Assembly: GCF_006337105.1 (NCBI RefSeq)
Contig: NZ_CP040871.1
Location: 1,674,001 to 1,738,000 of the forward strand
Reading direction: 5' to 3'
Length of the DNA stretch: 64,000 nucleotides
Origin: Thermomonas aquatica
GTDB taxonomy: Bacteria; Pseudomonadota; Gammaproteobacteria; Xanthomonadales; Xanthomonadaceae
The notes beneath the pieces are model-generated. The model saw only the letters and a program-made list of their open reading frames with translations, made no database searches and was not told where the DNA came from. Each line of letters starts with the position of its first letter. Position 1 is the stretch's first letter. The translations under genes were made by a program, and so were the position numbers. Below, one piece after another: positions 9,306-19,154 of this stretch.

Positions 9306-11822
9306 TTACAGGTCGATGCCGAAGCCGCCGCCGACCGAGGATTCGCCGCTGCTGAAGCTCGCGCCCAGCGAGAACGAACCGCGGTCGCCGATGCGCTTGC
9401 CGTAGCCGATCGACACCGCGCCCTGGCTGCCCTGCGCGCCCACGCCGATCGCGATCCGGCCCTTCGCCGAAGTGCCGTTGGCCGCGTTCACCGCCATGTG
9501 GGTCATCGCGCTGCCCATCGCGCCGATCTGGTCGATGCGCCTGTCGGTCTGCGCGAAGCGGCGATCCACCTGTTGCTGGTACTGGGTGAAGCTGTCGTTC
9601 CAGGCCGCGAACTTGGCGTCGGTGTAGGACTTCGCCGAGGTCAAGGTCTGCGTGGCGGTGGTGTCGGTGTAGGCCTTCGAAGCGGTCAAGGTGGCCGCGT
9701 CGCCGGCCGTGGCATGTGCCTTGGCGGCGGCCAAGGTCTCAGCATCGCCGGCATCGGCATGGGCACTGGCGGCATCGAGGGTCGCGGCATCGCCGGCATC
9801 GGCGTAGTCCTTCGCCGCATCCAGGGTGGCCGCATCGCCGGCATCGACATAGGCCGGATCCGCGCCATCGATGCCATCCGCACCGGCCGGGCCCTGCGGG
9901 CCAGTGGGACCGGCAGGACCTTGCGGGCCGGCCGGACCGGCCGGGCCTTGGTCTCCCGCCGGGCCTTGCGGACCGGCGGGGCCGGCCGGGCCCTGCGGGC
10001 CGGGCTCGCCCTGCGGGCCTTGCGGGCCACCGACATTGGCGGCCAACCAGGTCAGCTGCGAATCCACTGCGGCGAACGCCGCCGCCACCGTGTTGTAGCT
10101 GCTGCCCTGGATGCTGAAGCTCGGCGCGGCGAACATACCGCCGGCAAAACCGGCGCCGCCGCCGAACCAGTTCACCAGCGTGGTCAACTGACCCACGTTC
10201 ACCGCATCGGTATCGCCGATGCCGGCGGCGACGTGGATCAAGCGCGCATCGAGATCGCTGCCGTAGACAACGCCGTCCATGTCCCGGTCGGTGGACGAAT
10301 GCCCGAACGACACCACGCCGGAAACGCCGGCCACCGCCTGGTAGCCGATCGCCGTGCTGTGGTCGGCGATGGCCTGGCTCTGCGCACCGAACGCGCTGCT
10401 GTTGTCGCCGACGGCGCTGTTCCAGTAGCCGAATGCGCTGCTGCCGTCACCGTTCGCCTTGTTGGAGCTGCCGAAGGCATTGGCGTTTTCCCCGCTGGCG
10501 GTGTTGTGCACGCCATAGGCCTGGGCGTAGCCGCCGCCGACCGTGTTGCCGTTGCCGAATGCATTGCCATCGACGCCGGTGACGGTATTGAGGCTGCCGA
10601 ACGCATTCGCGCCATAGTAGGTATTGGGCGCGGCGATCACCTCGTTGTACGAACCAAACGCATTGCTCGCCGCTCCGCCCGCGGTATTGTTCGAACCCAC
10701 GGCACTGCTCCAGTCGCCGCTGGCGGTGTTGCTGTAGCCGAATGCGCTGCCTTGCTCGCCGCTCGCGGCGCCGCCGACACCCACGGCGACCGCATCGGCG
10801 CCGGTCGCGCCATCGTTGGCGTAGTTGCCGGCGGTACTGTCGGTGGAGTTGACGCTGAAGAAGTGCAACGGTTCGCCGCCGCCGATGCCGGCGATGGCCG
10901 CATTCAACTGGCCCAGGTTCACCGCGTCGGTCAGGTTGGTGCCGGCCGCGACATGCGTCAGGCGGGCATTGATCTCGCTGCCGAACGCATTGCCGAACAG
11001 GTCCAGGTCCGTCGCCGAATGACCGAACGATACCGTACCCGCCACGCCGGCAACGGCTTGGTAACCCAGCGCCGTGCTGCGCACAGCCAGCGCCTGCGAC
11101 TGGTAGCCGAACGCGCTGGAATAGTCGGCGGTGGCTGTATTCGCATTGCCAAAGGCCGTGCTGTAGTCGCCGAAGGCGCGGTTGTCACGGCCGACTGCAG
11201 CGCTGTAGTTGCCGAAGGCGATCTCCCCCTTGCCGAAGGCCACACTTTCCGTGCCGTCGGCACTGTTGCCCACCCCGACCGCACTGGCGAGTAGTCCGTT
11301 AGCAACCAGACCGGCGCCCAACGCCACCGAGAAAGCACCGCTGGCTCTCGCGGTCTCGTTTGCATCCACCGTGCCATCGCCGTTCCGGTCGAACCAACCC
11401 GCGAGCACAAGACTGTGGAAACCGTTGGCCGTGCCATGGAAGCCCATGGACACGCTGGAATTGCCGCTGGCCAGATTGCCGACGCCGAACGCGCTGCTGT
11501 ATTCCCCACCAGCCTGATTGGCGTAACCGAAGGCACTGCTCCAGGTGCCGATCGCCACATTCCATAAACCAAAGGCGCTGCTGGCAGGGCCACTGGCGTT
11601 ATTGTTCCGGCCAAAGGCGCTCGCGGAGGACGCACAGGTGGCGTTCTCGAAGCCGCTCTCGCTTCCCTGATCAGTGGATTGCGGGGGCGCGGTCGGATTG
11701 CCATTGGCATCCAAGCAAACCGGATCGGCGGCCAAGACCGGCATCGACAACGCCCCAAGCAGCGCCAGGGTCAAGAGGGACAGGGCCGGCACGCGCCGAC
11801 GGCGATTGGCTTGCTTGTTCAT
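9306..11822 (-). CDS. YadA-like trimeric autotransporter adhesin with collagen-like stalk
   Basis: 838 residues. Residues 1-32 form a signal peptide with a basic N-region and [13 protein letters not shown] core. The passenger is built of YadA-head repeats (SSAFG/NxAxGxxSxAFG units) in two successive blocks, each ending in a neck-like element ([11 protein letters not shown] near residue 350, DAVNVGQL later). A 17-triplet Gly-X-Y stretch follows, then Ala-rich heptad-like [11 protein letters not shown] repeats and a C-terminal YadA anchor domain ending GGGFGIDL. A trimer inserted in the outer membrane is expected. The start is placed at [10 protein letters not shown] because it begins the signal peptide. 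Odd features are a canonical EF-hand-type loop inside the head and the collagen stretch. Confidence 0.92.
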   Translation of the reverse strand: MNKQANRRRRVPALSLLTLALLGALSMPVLAADPVCLDANGNPTAPPQSTDQGSESGFENATCASSASAFGRNNNASGPASSAFGLWNVAIGTWSSAFGYANQAGGEYSSAFGVGNLASGNSSVSMGFHGTANGFHSLVLAGWFDRNGDGTVDANETARASGAFSVALGAGLVANGLLASAVGVGNSADGTESVAFGKGEIAFGNYSAAVGRDNRAFGDYSTAFGNANTATADYSSAFGYQSQALAVRSTALGYQAVAGVAGTVSFGHSATDLDLFGNAFGSEINARLTHVAAGTNLTDAVNLGQLNAAIAGIGGGEPLHFFSVNSTDSTAGNYANDGATGADAVAVGVGGAASGEQGSAFGYSNTASGDWSSAVGSNNTAGGAASNAFGSYNEVIAAPNTYYGANAFGSLNTVTGVDGNAFGNGNTVGGGYAQAYGVHNTASGENANAFGSSNKANGDGSSAFGYWNSAVGDNSSAFGAQSQAIADHSTAIGYQAVAGVSGVVSFGHSSTDRDMDGVVYGSDLDARLIHVAAGIGDTDAVNVGQLTTLVNWFGGGAGFAGGMFAAPSFSIQGSSYNTVAAAFAAVDSQLTWLAANVGGPQGPQGEPGPQGPAGPAGPQGPAGDQGPAGPAGPQGPAGPTGPQGPAGADGIDGADPAYVDAGDAATLDAAKDYADAGDAATLDAASAHADAGDAETLAAAKAHATAGDAATLTASKAYTDTTATQTLTSAKSYTDAKFAAWNDSFTQYQQQVDRRFAQTDRRIDQIGAMGSAMTHMAVNAANGTSAKGRIAIGVGAQGSQGAVSIGYGKRIGDRGSFSLGASFSSGESSVGGGFGIDL
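9876..10028 (-). repeat. Collagen-like Gly-X-Y repeat, 17 triplets
   Basis: Seventeen uninterrupted in-frame Gly-X-Y triplets, mostly GPQ and GPA with single GEP, GDQ, GPT and GAD units, in the stalk of the adhesin. The DNA is a low-complexity GGCCCTGCGGGCC-type repeat and is therefore prone to copy-number slippage. A collagen-like triple helix is compatible with the trimeric state of YadA-type proteins. Confidence 0.93.
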
Positions 11823-11953
11823 TGCTCCCCACCTCGAAATGACCGCGGCGAAATGTCGGTCTTGGATGGGTATGCGGATACGGAGGCCGAATCCGTTCAC
11901 GCCCGGCCCGGATTGCGCCTTGACGCGCCTATGCGACACTCCCGTCCGGCCCA

Positions 11954-12532
11954 ATGCATGCCGAGCGACGCACGGTGGAACCCGCGCCCCCGACCGAAGT
12001 GACCCGCCTGCTGGCGCGCGCGCGCGCCGGCGACCCGCAGGCGATGGGTGCGGCCTATTCGGCCGTGTACGACGAACTCAAGCGCGCCGCGCGGCTGCAG
12101 CTGCGGCGCATGAACGATGCCTACCAGACCACCGCGCTGGTGCACGAGGCCTACCTCAAGCTGGGCGGCGCGCAGCTGGCGGCGCAGGATCGCAACCACC
12201 TGCTGGCGCTGTCGGCGCGGGCGATGCGCCAGGTGCTGGTCGACGACGCGCGCGCGCGCAAGGCCGACAAGCGCGGCGGCGGCCAGGACGCGCTGACCCT
12301 GGGCGCACTCGCCGGTGCCGGCGAGGCCGCGGCGGTGGAAGTGCTGAAGCTGGACGAACTGCTGGAATCGCTGCACCGGCTCGACGAGCGCGCCGCGCGG
12401 ATCGTCGAGCTGCGCTACTTCGGCGGTTACACCGAAACGGAAGTCGCCGGCATGCTCGACATCAGCGAGAGCACGCTGCGCCGCGACTGGCGGCGCGCCC
12501 GCGCGTTCCTGATGAAGGAGATGGCGGCATGA
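11954..12532 (+). CDS. ECF-type RNA polymerase sigma factor (TIGR02999-like)
   Basis: 192 residues. Region 2 is around residues 18-90 and carries the [13 protein letters not shown] signature of the TIGR02999/ECF43-like group; region 4 ([19 protein letters not shown], then [21 protein letters not shown]) is an intact helix-turn-helix. The stop overlaps the start of a Ser/Thr kinase (ATGA at 12529), and no anti-sigma factor is adjacent. In related groups the sigma factor is activated by phosphorylation of a Thr in region 2.2 by the neighbouring kinase; Thr59 and Thr60 are the matching candidates here (inference). The ATG at 11954 gives 131 bases to the divergent adhesin start. Confidence 0.9.
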   Translation: MHAERRTVEPAPPTEVTRLLARARAGDPQAMGAAYSAVYDELKRAARLQLRRMNDAYQTTALVHEAYLKLGGAQLAAQDRNHLLALSARAMRQVLVDDARARKADKRGGGQDALTLGALAGAGEAAAVEVLKLDELLESLHRLDERAARIVELRYFGGYTETEVAGMLDISESTLRRDWRRARAFLMKEMAA

Positions 12533-15414
12533 ACGACACCGCCCTCGAACGCCAGCGGCGCGCGATGGCCGCGTTCGACGCCGTGGTCGAACTCGACGGC
12601 GCGGCGCGCGAACAACGCCTGCGCGAACTGTGCGGCGACGACGCGGCGCTGCTCGGGGACGTCCGCGCGATGCTGGCCGCGGACGCGCGCGAAGGCCAGC
12701 CGTTCCGCGGCGATGCCGCGGCCTGGGGCGATGCGCTGGCACGCGACGCCAGCGATGCGGCGGCGCACGACCCGATGCTCGGCCGCAGCATCGGCGCCTG
12801 GAAGGTCGTCGGGGTGATCGGCCGCGGCGGCATGGGCGCGGTGTACGCGGTCGAACGCGGCGACGGCGCCTATGCGCAGCAGGCCGCGCTCAAGCTGATC
12901 CGCGCCAGCGCGGATTCGCAGGCCGCGCGCGAGCGCTTCCTGCGCGAGCGGCAGATCCTGGCCGGGCTGCAACACCCGAACATCGCCACCCTGCTGGACG
13001 GCGGCTTCAGCGCCGAGGGCGAGCCCTATTTCGTGATGGAACGCATCGACGGCGTGCCGATCGACCGCTGGTGCGACGAACGCAGGCTCGGCCTGCGCGA
13101 GCGCATCGTGCTGTTCCTGCAGGTGCTCGACGCGGTGCGCTACGCGCATCGCAACCTGGTGGTGCACCGCGACCTGAAGCCGTCCAACCTGCTGGTCGAT
13201 GCCGAAGGCCGGGTCAAACTGCTCGATTTCGGCATCGCCAAGCAGTTGGAGGGCGGCGATGTCACCGCCACCCACGACCGCGCACTGACCTTCGAATACG
13301 CCAGCCCGGAACAGCTGCACGACGCGCCGATCACCACCGCCACCGACCTGTGGCAGCTGGGGGTGATCCTGCATCGGCTGCTGTCCGGCGCGCATCCGTT
13401 CGGCCTGACCCGCGACACCCCGGTGGCCAGCCAGCTGCAACAGCTGGAACGCGAACCGGAACCGCTGACCCGCGCCGCCGCGCAGGCCAGCCCGGAACTG
13501 GCCGCGCAGCGCGGCGGCATGAGTCCGGCCGCGCTGGCGCACGCGTTGCGCGGCAACCTCGCCGCCATCGTGCAGGCCTGCCTGCGCCGCGACCCGGAAC
13601 AGCGTTACGCCTCCGCCGATGCGCTGGCCAACGACCTCAAGGCATGGCTGGACGACCGTCCGATCGCCGCCGTGCCGCTGTCGCGCGGCGAACGGGCGCA
13701 GCTGTGGTTGCGGCGCAACCGGCTGCTGGCGGCGTCGATCGGCGCGGTGGCGATCGCCTTGATTGCGGGCACCGGCATCGCGCTGTGGCAGGCGAACGAG
13801 GCGCGCGAACAGGCGCGCATCGCCCAGCGCGAGAGTGAAAGCGCACGGGCATCGTTGCAATTCCTCACCGACACGCTCGCCGCCGCATCGCCGGAGCAGG
13901 CGATGAGCAAGGACGTCAGCGTGCGCCAGTTGCTGGACCAGGCGCGGCTCCAGCTCGACCGGAAATCGCTGCCGCCGGCGGTGAAGCAGCCCGTGCAGCG
14001 CATGCTGGGACGGCTGTACACCTCGCTGGGCGAACCCAAGATCGCCGCGCCGCTGCTTGAACAAGGGCTGCGCGGCGTGGCGCCCTCCGGGCGCGAGGAG
14101 GCATTGGCGCTGGCCGGGGACCTGGACGAGTACTCCAGTGCGCTGGGCCTGCTGGAGCGTGGCAAGGAATCCTTGGCGGCGGCGCAGCGCGCGGCAGCCT
14201 TGCGCAACCGCTTCGCGCCCGGCGATCCGGTGCAGCAACTGCACATCCACGACCAGCTCGGTTTCGCGCAATACCGCAACGGCAACGAGAAGCAGGCAGA
14301 GCAGGAATGGCTGCAGGTGCTCGCGCTGGCGCGCACGCTGAAGAACCCGCCGCGCGACGTGGTGATCAACAGCAGCCAGACCTTGTCCTCGATGCTGTCG
14401 TTCAACGGCGACTACAAGCGCGCGCTCGAGATCGTCGACCAGGGCATCGCCTTCGCCGACCGCAGCGGCGTTCCCGCCGATTCGCCGCTGCGCATCAACC
14501 TGCTGCGATCGCGCGCGGAAGCCCTGCTCAAGCTGGGCGATGCCCAAGGCGCGGAACCGGTGATCCGGCGCGCGATCGCCCTGCAGGAAAAGACCACCAG
14601 CGCCAGCGGCAACCACATGGCGGTATTGCAGAACGCGCTCGGCATGGCGCTCAACGACCTGGGCCGTTACCGCGAGGCCCTGGCAGCGATAGCGGCCGGC
14701 GAGGCGATGGGAAACAACGCGACGGCAGACACCATCGAACGGGCGATTTCACTCAGCAACCGCGCCAGCGTGTACGAAAGCGCCGGCGACTACCCGATGG
14801 CGGTCCGTCTTGGCCAGCAGGCGCTGGCGAAGCTGGATACCGCGGGCATTGCCGCGGACAGCCAGCAACACCGGATGATGGAACGCAATTACGTGCGCAG
14901 CCTGGGACTGTCCGGGCAGCGGCAAGCGGCGTTGGCGCGCATGCAGGCCCTGCGCGAACGCGCCCGCAAGCTGGACGGCGAGGACTCCGCGGAATATGCG
15001 TTGACCACCTGGCAGCTGGTGGTGATGAGCCGGCACATGCACGACCCGGCGCGCGGCCTGCCCTTGCTGGCAGAGGCGCGCCTGCGTTGGGCCAAGCTGG
15101 TGCCGGAAGCGCATCCCGTGTTCTTGCATGCGTTGCGCGCGGAAGCCGCGTTCGCCCGCGACAGCGGCGACTTTGCGCACGCCGAAACCGCAGAACGCGA
15201 GGCCATCCGCAGGTTGGAAGCAGGCGGCGCGTTGCCGGTCGACATGGCCTGTGCCCGCGCCGAGCTGGCGGCGATCCTGTCCGACCGTGGCGACAAGGCC
15301 GCAGCACGCGCGCTGCTGGAACAGGCCCTGCCGGTCCTGCGCGAGACCCTATTGCCGCAGGAAACCAGCCGCGCCGACGCCGAAGCCTTGGCGCAGCAGC
15401 TCGGCCTGCACTGA
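12529..15414 (+). CDS. Membrane Ser/Thr protein kinase with TPR-like sensor domain
   Basis: 961 residues. The cytosolic Hanks-type kinase domain (about residues 90-375) has the glycine loop GRGGMGAVY, Lys122 in AALKLI, catalytic Asp215 in HRDLKPSN, DFG Asp233 and the ASPEQ element, so it should be active. One membrane helix spans about residues 399-420. The remaining about 540 residues are helical TPR-like repeats on the far (periplasmic) side, probably sensory or scaffolding. Translational coupling to the sigma factor strongly suggests that the pair is a signalling module. No RBS other than the overlap is needed. Confidence 0.92.
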   Translation: MNDTALERQRRAMAAFDAVVELDGAAREQRLRELCGDDAALLGDVRAMLAADAREGQPFRGDAAAWGDALARDASDAAAHDPMLGRSIGAWKVVGVIGRGGMGAVYAVERGDGAYAQQAALKLIRASADSQAARERFLRERQILAGLQHPNIATLLDGGFSAEGEPYFVMERIDGVPIDRWCDERRLGLRERIVLFLQVLDAVRYAHRNLVVHRDLKPSNLLVDAEGRVKLLDFGIAKQLEGGDVTATHDRALTFEYASPEQLHDAPITTATDLWQLGVILHRLLSGAHPFGLTRDTPVASQLQQLEREPEPLTRAAAQASPELAAQRGGMSPAALAHALRGNLAAIVQACLRRDPEQRYASADALANDLKAWLDDRPIAAVPLSRGERAQLWLRRNRLLAASIGAVAIALIAGTGIALWQANEAREQARIAQRESESARASLQFLTDTLAAASPEQAMSKDVSVRQLLDQARLQLDRKSLPPAVKQPVQRMLGRLYTSLGEPKIAAPLLEQGLRGVAPSGREEALALAGDLDEYSSALGLLERGKESLAAAQRAAALRNRFAPGDPVQQLHIHDQLGFAQYRNGNEKQAEQEWLQVLALARTLKNPPRDVVINSSQTLSSMLSFNGDYKRALEIVDQGIAFADRSGVPADSPLRINLLRSRAEALLKLGDAQGAEPVIRRAIALQEKTTSASGNHMAVLQNALGMALNDLGRYREALAAIAAGEAMGNNATADTIERAISLSNRASVYESAGDYPMAVRLGQQALAKLDTAGIAADSQQHRMMERNYVRSLGLSGQRQAALARMQALRERARKLDGEDSAEYALTTWQLVVMSRHMHDPARGLPLLAEARLRWAKLVPEAHPVFLHALRAEAAFARDSGDFAHAETAEREAIRRLEAGGALPVDMACARAELAAILSDRGDKAAARALLEQALPVLRETLLPQETSRADAEALAQQLGLH

Positions 15415-15618
15415 GGCGCCAGCGCGGCTTTTCCCGGTGCGTGGCCCTGGCGAGATCCGGCGATTGCGCCAGCACGATGGGCAGCGCGTCGAACAGCCGG
15501 TTTTGGTGGCGGCGTCCGCCGCGTTGCCGCTCCAGACATCGCCGATGCCGCCGACGTAAGACTGCGCATGGACGCAAGGCGCGACCAGCAGCAGGACGAA
15601 CAGGGCGTGGTTGCACAT
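15349..15618 (-). pseudogene. Possible small exported protein, apparently frameshifted
   Basis: From the ATG at 15618 the first 40 codons look coding: third positions are almost all G/C and the product begins with a good signal peptide (MCNHALFVLLLVAPCVHAQ) followed by SYVGGIGDVWSGNAADAATK. Around 15500 coding character jumps to another frame (LFDALPIVLAQSPDLARA), while the original frame reads Cys/Arg-rich nonsense to 15349 and runs over the kinase 3' end. Either a frameshifted remnant or a sequencing indel. It is the last member of the overlapping lipoprotein cluster. Function unknown. Confidence 0.35.
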
Positions 15619-15649
15619 GCAATGTGTGCGTGGCTGCGGACGACGACGC

Positions 15650-15886
15650 TCATTGCAGCTTGAACGCGCCGGTCAGGGTCACCCCGTAGATCGCGCCGTC
15701 GCGGCCGATCCGCCAGGCCGGGCCTTGCGATCCGTCGCGGCGCGGATCGGGCTCGATGCCCCAGCCGCCGTCGAAATCCAGGTTGTGGCCGGGCAGCGTG
15801 GTCGTCCACAGCAGCGTGCCGACGGTGCAGGCGGAAGCACAAACGAAGCGCCTGGGCTTGCGGCTTGGTGCGCCCCGGAGGTTCAT
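15650..15886 (-). CDS. Small hypothetical protein of the lipoprotein cluster
   Basis: 78 residues from the ATG at 15886, which overlaps the stop of the upstream lipoprotein gene (CAATGA). Codon use is strongly GC3-biased, supporting translation. The N-terminus has basic residues (SRKPRR) before a weakly hydrophobic stretch, so export is possible but not clear; the C-terminus reads DGAIYGVTLTGAFKLQ. No family recognised. The stop is again embedded in CAATGA. It could be the surviving part of a longer protein. Confidence 0.5.
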   Translation of the reverse strand: MNLRGAPSRKPRRFVCASACTVGTLLWTTTLPGHNLDFDGGWGIEPDPRRDGSQGPAWRIGRDGAIYGVTLTGAFKLQ

Positions 15887-16479
15887 TGCGCGCACGGCTG
15901 CGTTGGCGTCACGGTGAACTTCTCGCTACCGGAGGTCGTGCGCGAAATCGTTCCTGCCGTCGTGGTGCCGCCGCCTTCGGTGGTCATCGTGCCGGGCTTG
16001 TCCTGGCCGTCGGCGAACTCGATGTGGTAGCGCCCGCCGGCCTTCCAGCTCAGGCCGGGGATGTTCGGCGTGCGCACGAACTTGTAGGTGCCGTCCGCGC
16101 CGCCGCTGAACTCGACGCCGAACAGCTTGCCGTCCAGCACGAACTTCTGCCCGATGTCGCATACGACCTGGTCGACCGGATCGCCGCTGCCGCCGGCGAA
16201 GCGGTAGGCGCGGGGCGCGGCTGTCGTCGCCATGCCGCCGCAACGCGGCAGCTTGTCTTGTTCGTTCGCGCGCGGATCGTCGCTGCACTTGCGCTGCTCC
16301 TGCCGCGCTGCGGCGGCTGGCGCTGGCGCGGCGACGGGATGCGGCGAAGTCGCGCCGGGCTGCCCATCGCGTTTCGACGAGCACGCCGCCAATCCGAGCG
16401 CCGCGCTCGCAACGACCGCGCATGTCGAAAGCGCCAGCCGCCTGCGCATCAGCGGTTCCGATTCGTTGCCGGCATTCAT
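15883..16479 (-). CDS. Putative lipoprotein, paralogue of the upstream one
   Basis: 198 residues starting MNAGNESEPLMRRR, with a hydrophobic segment ending in the lipobox LAAC, so a lipid-anchored exported protein is expected. After an Ala/Pro linker comes a motif shared with the upstream gene product (RQE, Cys, Asp, PRA, then PRCGG), followed by a beta-rich C-terminal domain with Cys residues that could form disulfides. The start is fixed by the ATGA overlap with the upstream stop. An internal ATG 10 codons later (MRRRLALS) is an alternative start. Function unknown. Confidence 0.75.
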   Translation of the reverse strand: MNAGNESEPLMRRRLALSTCAVVASAALGLAACSSKRDGQPGATSPHPVAAPAPAAAARQEQRKCSDDPRANEQDKLPRCGGMATTAAPRAYRFAGGSGDPVDQVVCDIGQKFVLDGKLFGVEFSGGADGTYKFVRTPNIPGLSWKAGGRYHIEFADGQDKPGTMTTEGGGTTTAGTISRTTSGSEKFTVTPTQPCAQ

Positions 16480-17033
16480 TGTTCGCAGTCCTCGATCCGG
16501 GTCCAGGTGGACGTGAAATTCTGTTTGCGCGCGCCCGTGCACACGCCGCGACCTGCCGCCTGGCCGCATACGGCGGCATTGGCGATGAAGGTACCGGTCA
16601 TCCTGTCCCCGGGACCGCTCAGCGTGTAGTCGTAGGCGGTATCGGCGATGCCCCCGCCACCGGCGAAGTGCCAGGACACCTTGCCGCTGCGCTCGTCGGC
16701 CGGCGTGAACGACATCGTGACCATGCCGCGGCCGATCTTGCCGCTGAACGGCTTGCTGATGTCGCAGGCGGTGATGGATTCGCCGTTGTCGAGGGCGATG
16801 CGGTACGCGTGCGAAGGCGCGGGCGGCGGCGCGCCGCTGCCGCCGCAGCGCGGACGCGTGTCGTCCTCGCCGGCTCGCGGCTCATCGGTGCATGTTTCTT
16901 CCTGCCGCGCGGATGCAAGCCCGACAACATCAGCTGCAGGCGATGGCGCGTCTTCCTCTCGCCCGCGCTCCGGCGAACATGCCGCCAGCACCAGCAGGGC
17001 GAGTGGTAGCAAAGGGCGAAGCGAAGCGGGCAT
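16476..17033 (-). CDS. Putative lipoprotein, first gene of cluster
   Basis: 185 residues from MPASLRPLLPLALLVLAACS, a lipoprotein signal with lipobox LAAC. The mature part has the same PRA...PRCGG element as its neighbour, then a beta-rich domain with several Cys (TACDIS, AAVCGQ, GVCTG, EDC). The ATG at 17033 is preferred over 17063 because it begins the signal peptide. The stop overlaps the next start in CAATGA. Located just downstream of sodC on the same strand (73 bases), so it could share that transcript. Function unknown. Confidence 0.75.
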   Translation of the reverse strand: MPASLRPLLPLALLVLAACSPERGREEDAPSPAADVVGLASARQEETCTDEPRAGEDDTRPRCGGSGAPPPAPSHAYRIALDNGESITACDISKPFSGKIGRGMVTMSFTPADERSGKVSWHFAGGGGIADTAYDYTLSGPGDRMTGTFIANAAVCGQAAGRGVCTGARKQNFTSTWTRIEDCEQ

Positions 17034-17106
17034 GGCGGTTTCCGATCGGGCCGTTTTCCCCAATAGCGGAAAACGGCCGCGAAACCAGCCACGCCGCCAC
17101 GACGGG

Positions 17107-17670
17107 CTACTGCACGACGCTGATCACCCCGCACGCCACCCGCGCGCCGGCATTGCCGGTCGGCTGGCTGGTGTAGTCGTCTGCCGCCGCATGCACGATC
17201 ACCGCGCGGCCGGCGATGTCGTTGGCCGCACCGCCGCCGAGGGTGACGCCACTGACGTGCGCATCGATCCTGGCCACGCCCTTGGCATCGGCGACGATGT
17301 TGTCGGTATCGCCGGCATGGTGCGCGCCGTGGCCGGCGCGGCCGTGCGCCTGCGCGCCGGGATTGAAGTGGCCGCCGGCGCTGCTGGCATCGGCCGCGCT
17401 GCAATCGCCCTTCTCGTGGATGTGGAAGCCGCGCACGTCGCCCGGCTTGAGGCCGCCGACTTCGCCGGTGATGTGCACGCCGTCGCCCATCGGCACGATG
17501 ACCAGCTTGCCGCTGACCAGCGAACCGGAGGCGGAGGCGAGGTTGACCTCGGCCTTCTGCGCGGCGCTCGCCGCAGGCTTCGCTGCTGGTGCCGATGGCG
17601 TGCTTGCGCAGGCGGCGAGCAATGAACAGGCGATCGCGAAACTCAGTCCGCGTACGTGTGCATGGGTCAT
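17107..17670 (-). CDS. sodC: Cu/Zn superoxide dismutase, exported
   Basis: 187 residues. It dismutates superoxide in the periplasm. A signal sequence with lipobox-like LLAACA precedes an Ala-rich linker, so it may be lipid-anchored. Metal-ligand motifs GFHIHEKGDC, GGHFNP and HGRAGHGAHHAGD, the VIVHAAADD segment and the C-terminal GARVACGVI (disulfide Cys) are all present. The start at 17670 has a strong AAGGAG eight bases upstream; the longer frame from 17745 is rejected. It lies between ntrC and the lipoprotein cluster, all on the minus strand. Confidence 0.95.
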   Translation of the reverse strand: MTHAHVRGLSFAIACSLLAACASTPSAPAAKPAASAAQKAEVNLASASGSLVSGKLVIVPMGDGVHITGEVGGLKPGDVRGFHIHEKGDCSAADASSAGGHFNPGAQAHGRAGHGAHHAGDTDNIVADAKGVARIDAHVSGVTLGGGAANDIAGRAVIVHAAADDYTSQPTGNAGARVACGVISVVQ

Positions 17671-17744
17671 CTCGATACTCCTTGCTGATGCGTTGCCAGC
17701 GTTCGACCACCACCATTGACGCAGGTTCAAGCCCGGTGCGGCCA

Positions 17745-19146
<1,402 letters not shown>

Positions 19147-19154
<8 letters not shown>

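Noticed and set aside
9846..10032. Repetitive stretch that could look like a CRISPR or tandem repeat array
   Set aside because: It is in frame with the adhesin and codes Gly-X-Y and Ala-rich heptads; no spacer structure.
14889..15653. Frame starting MSVVVRSHAH at 15653 as a fourth lipoprotein-cluster gene
   Set aside because: Although its ATG sits in a CAATGA, the product is Cys/Ser/Arg-rich and the GC3 signal belongs to the neighbouring frame from 15618.
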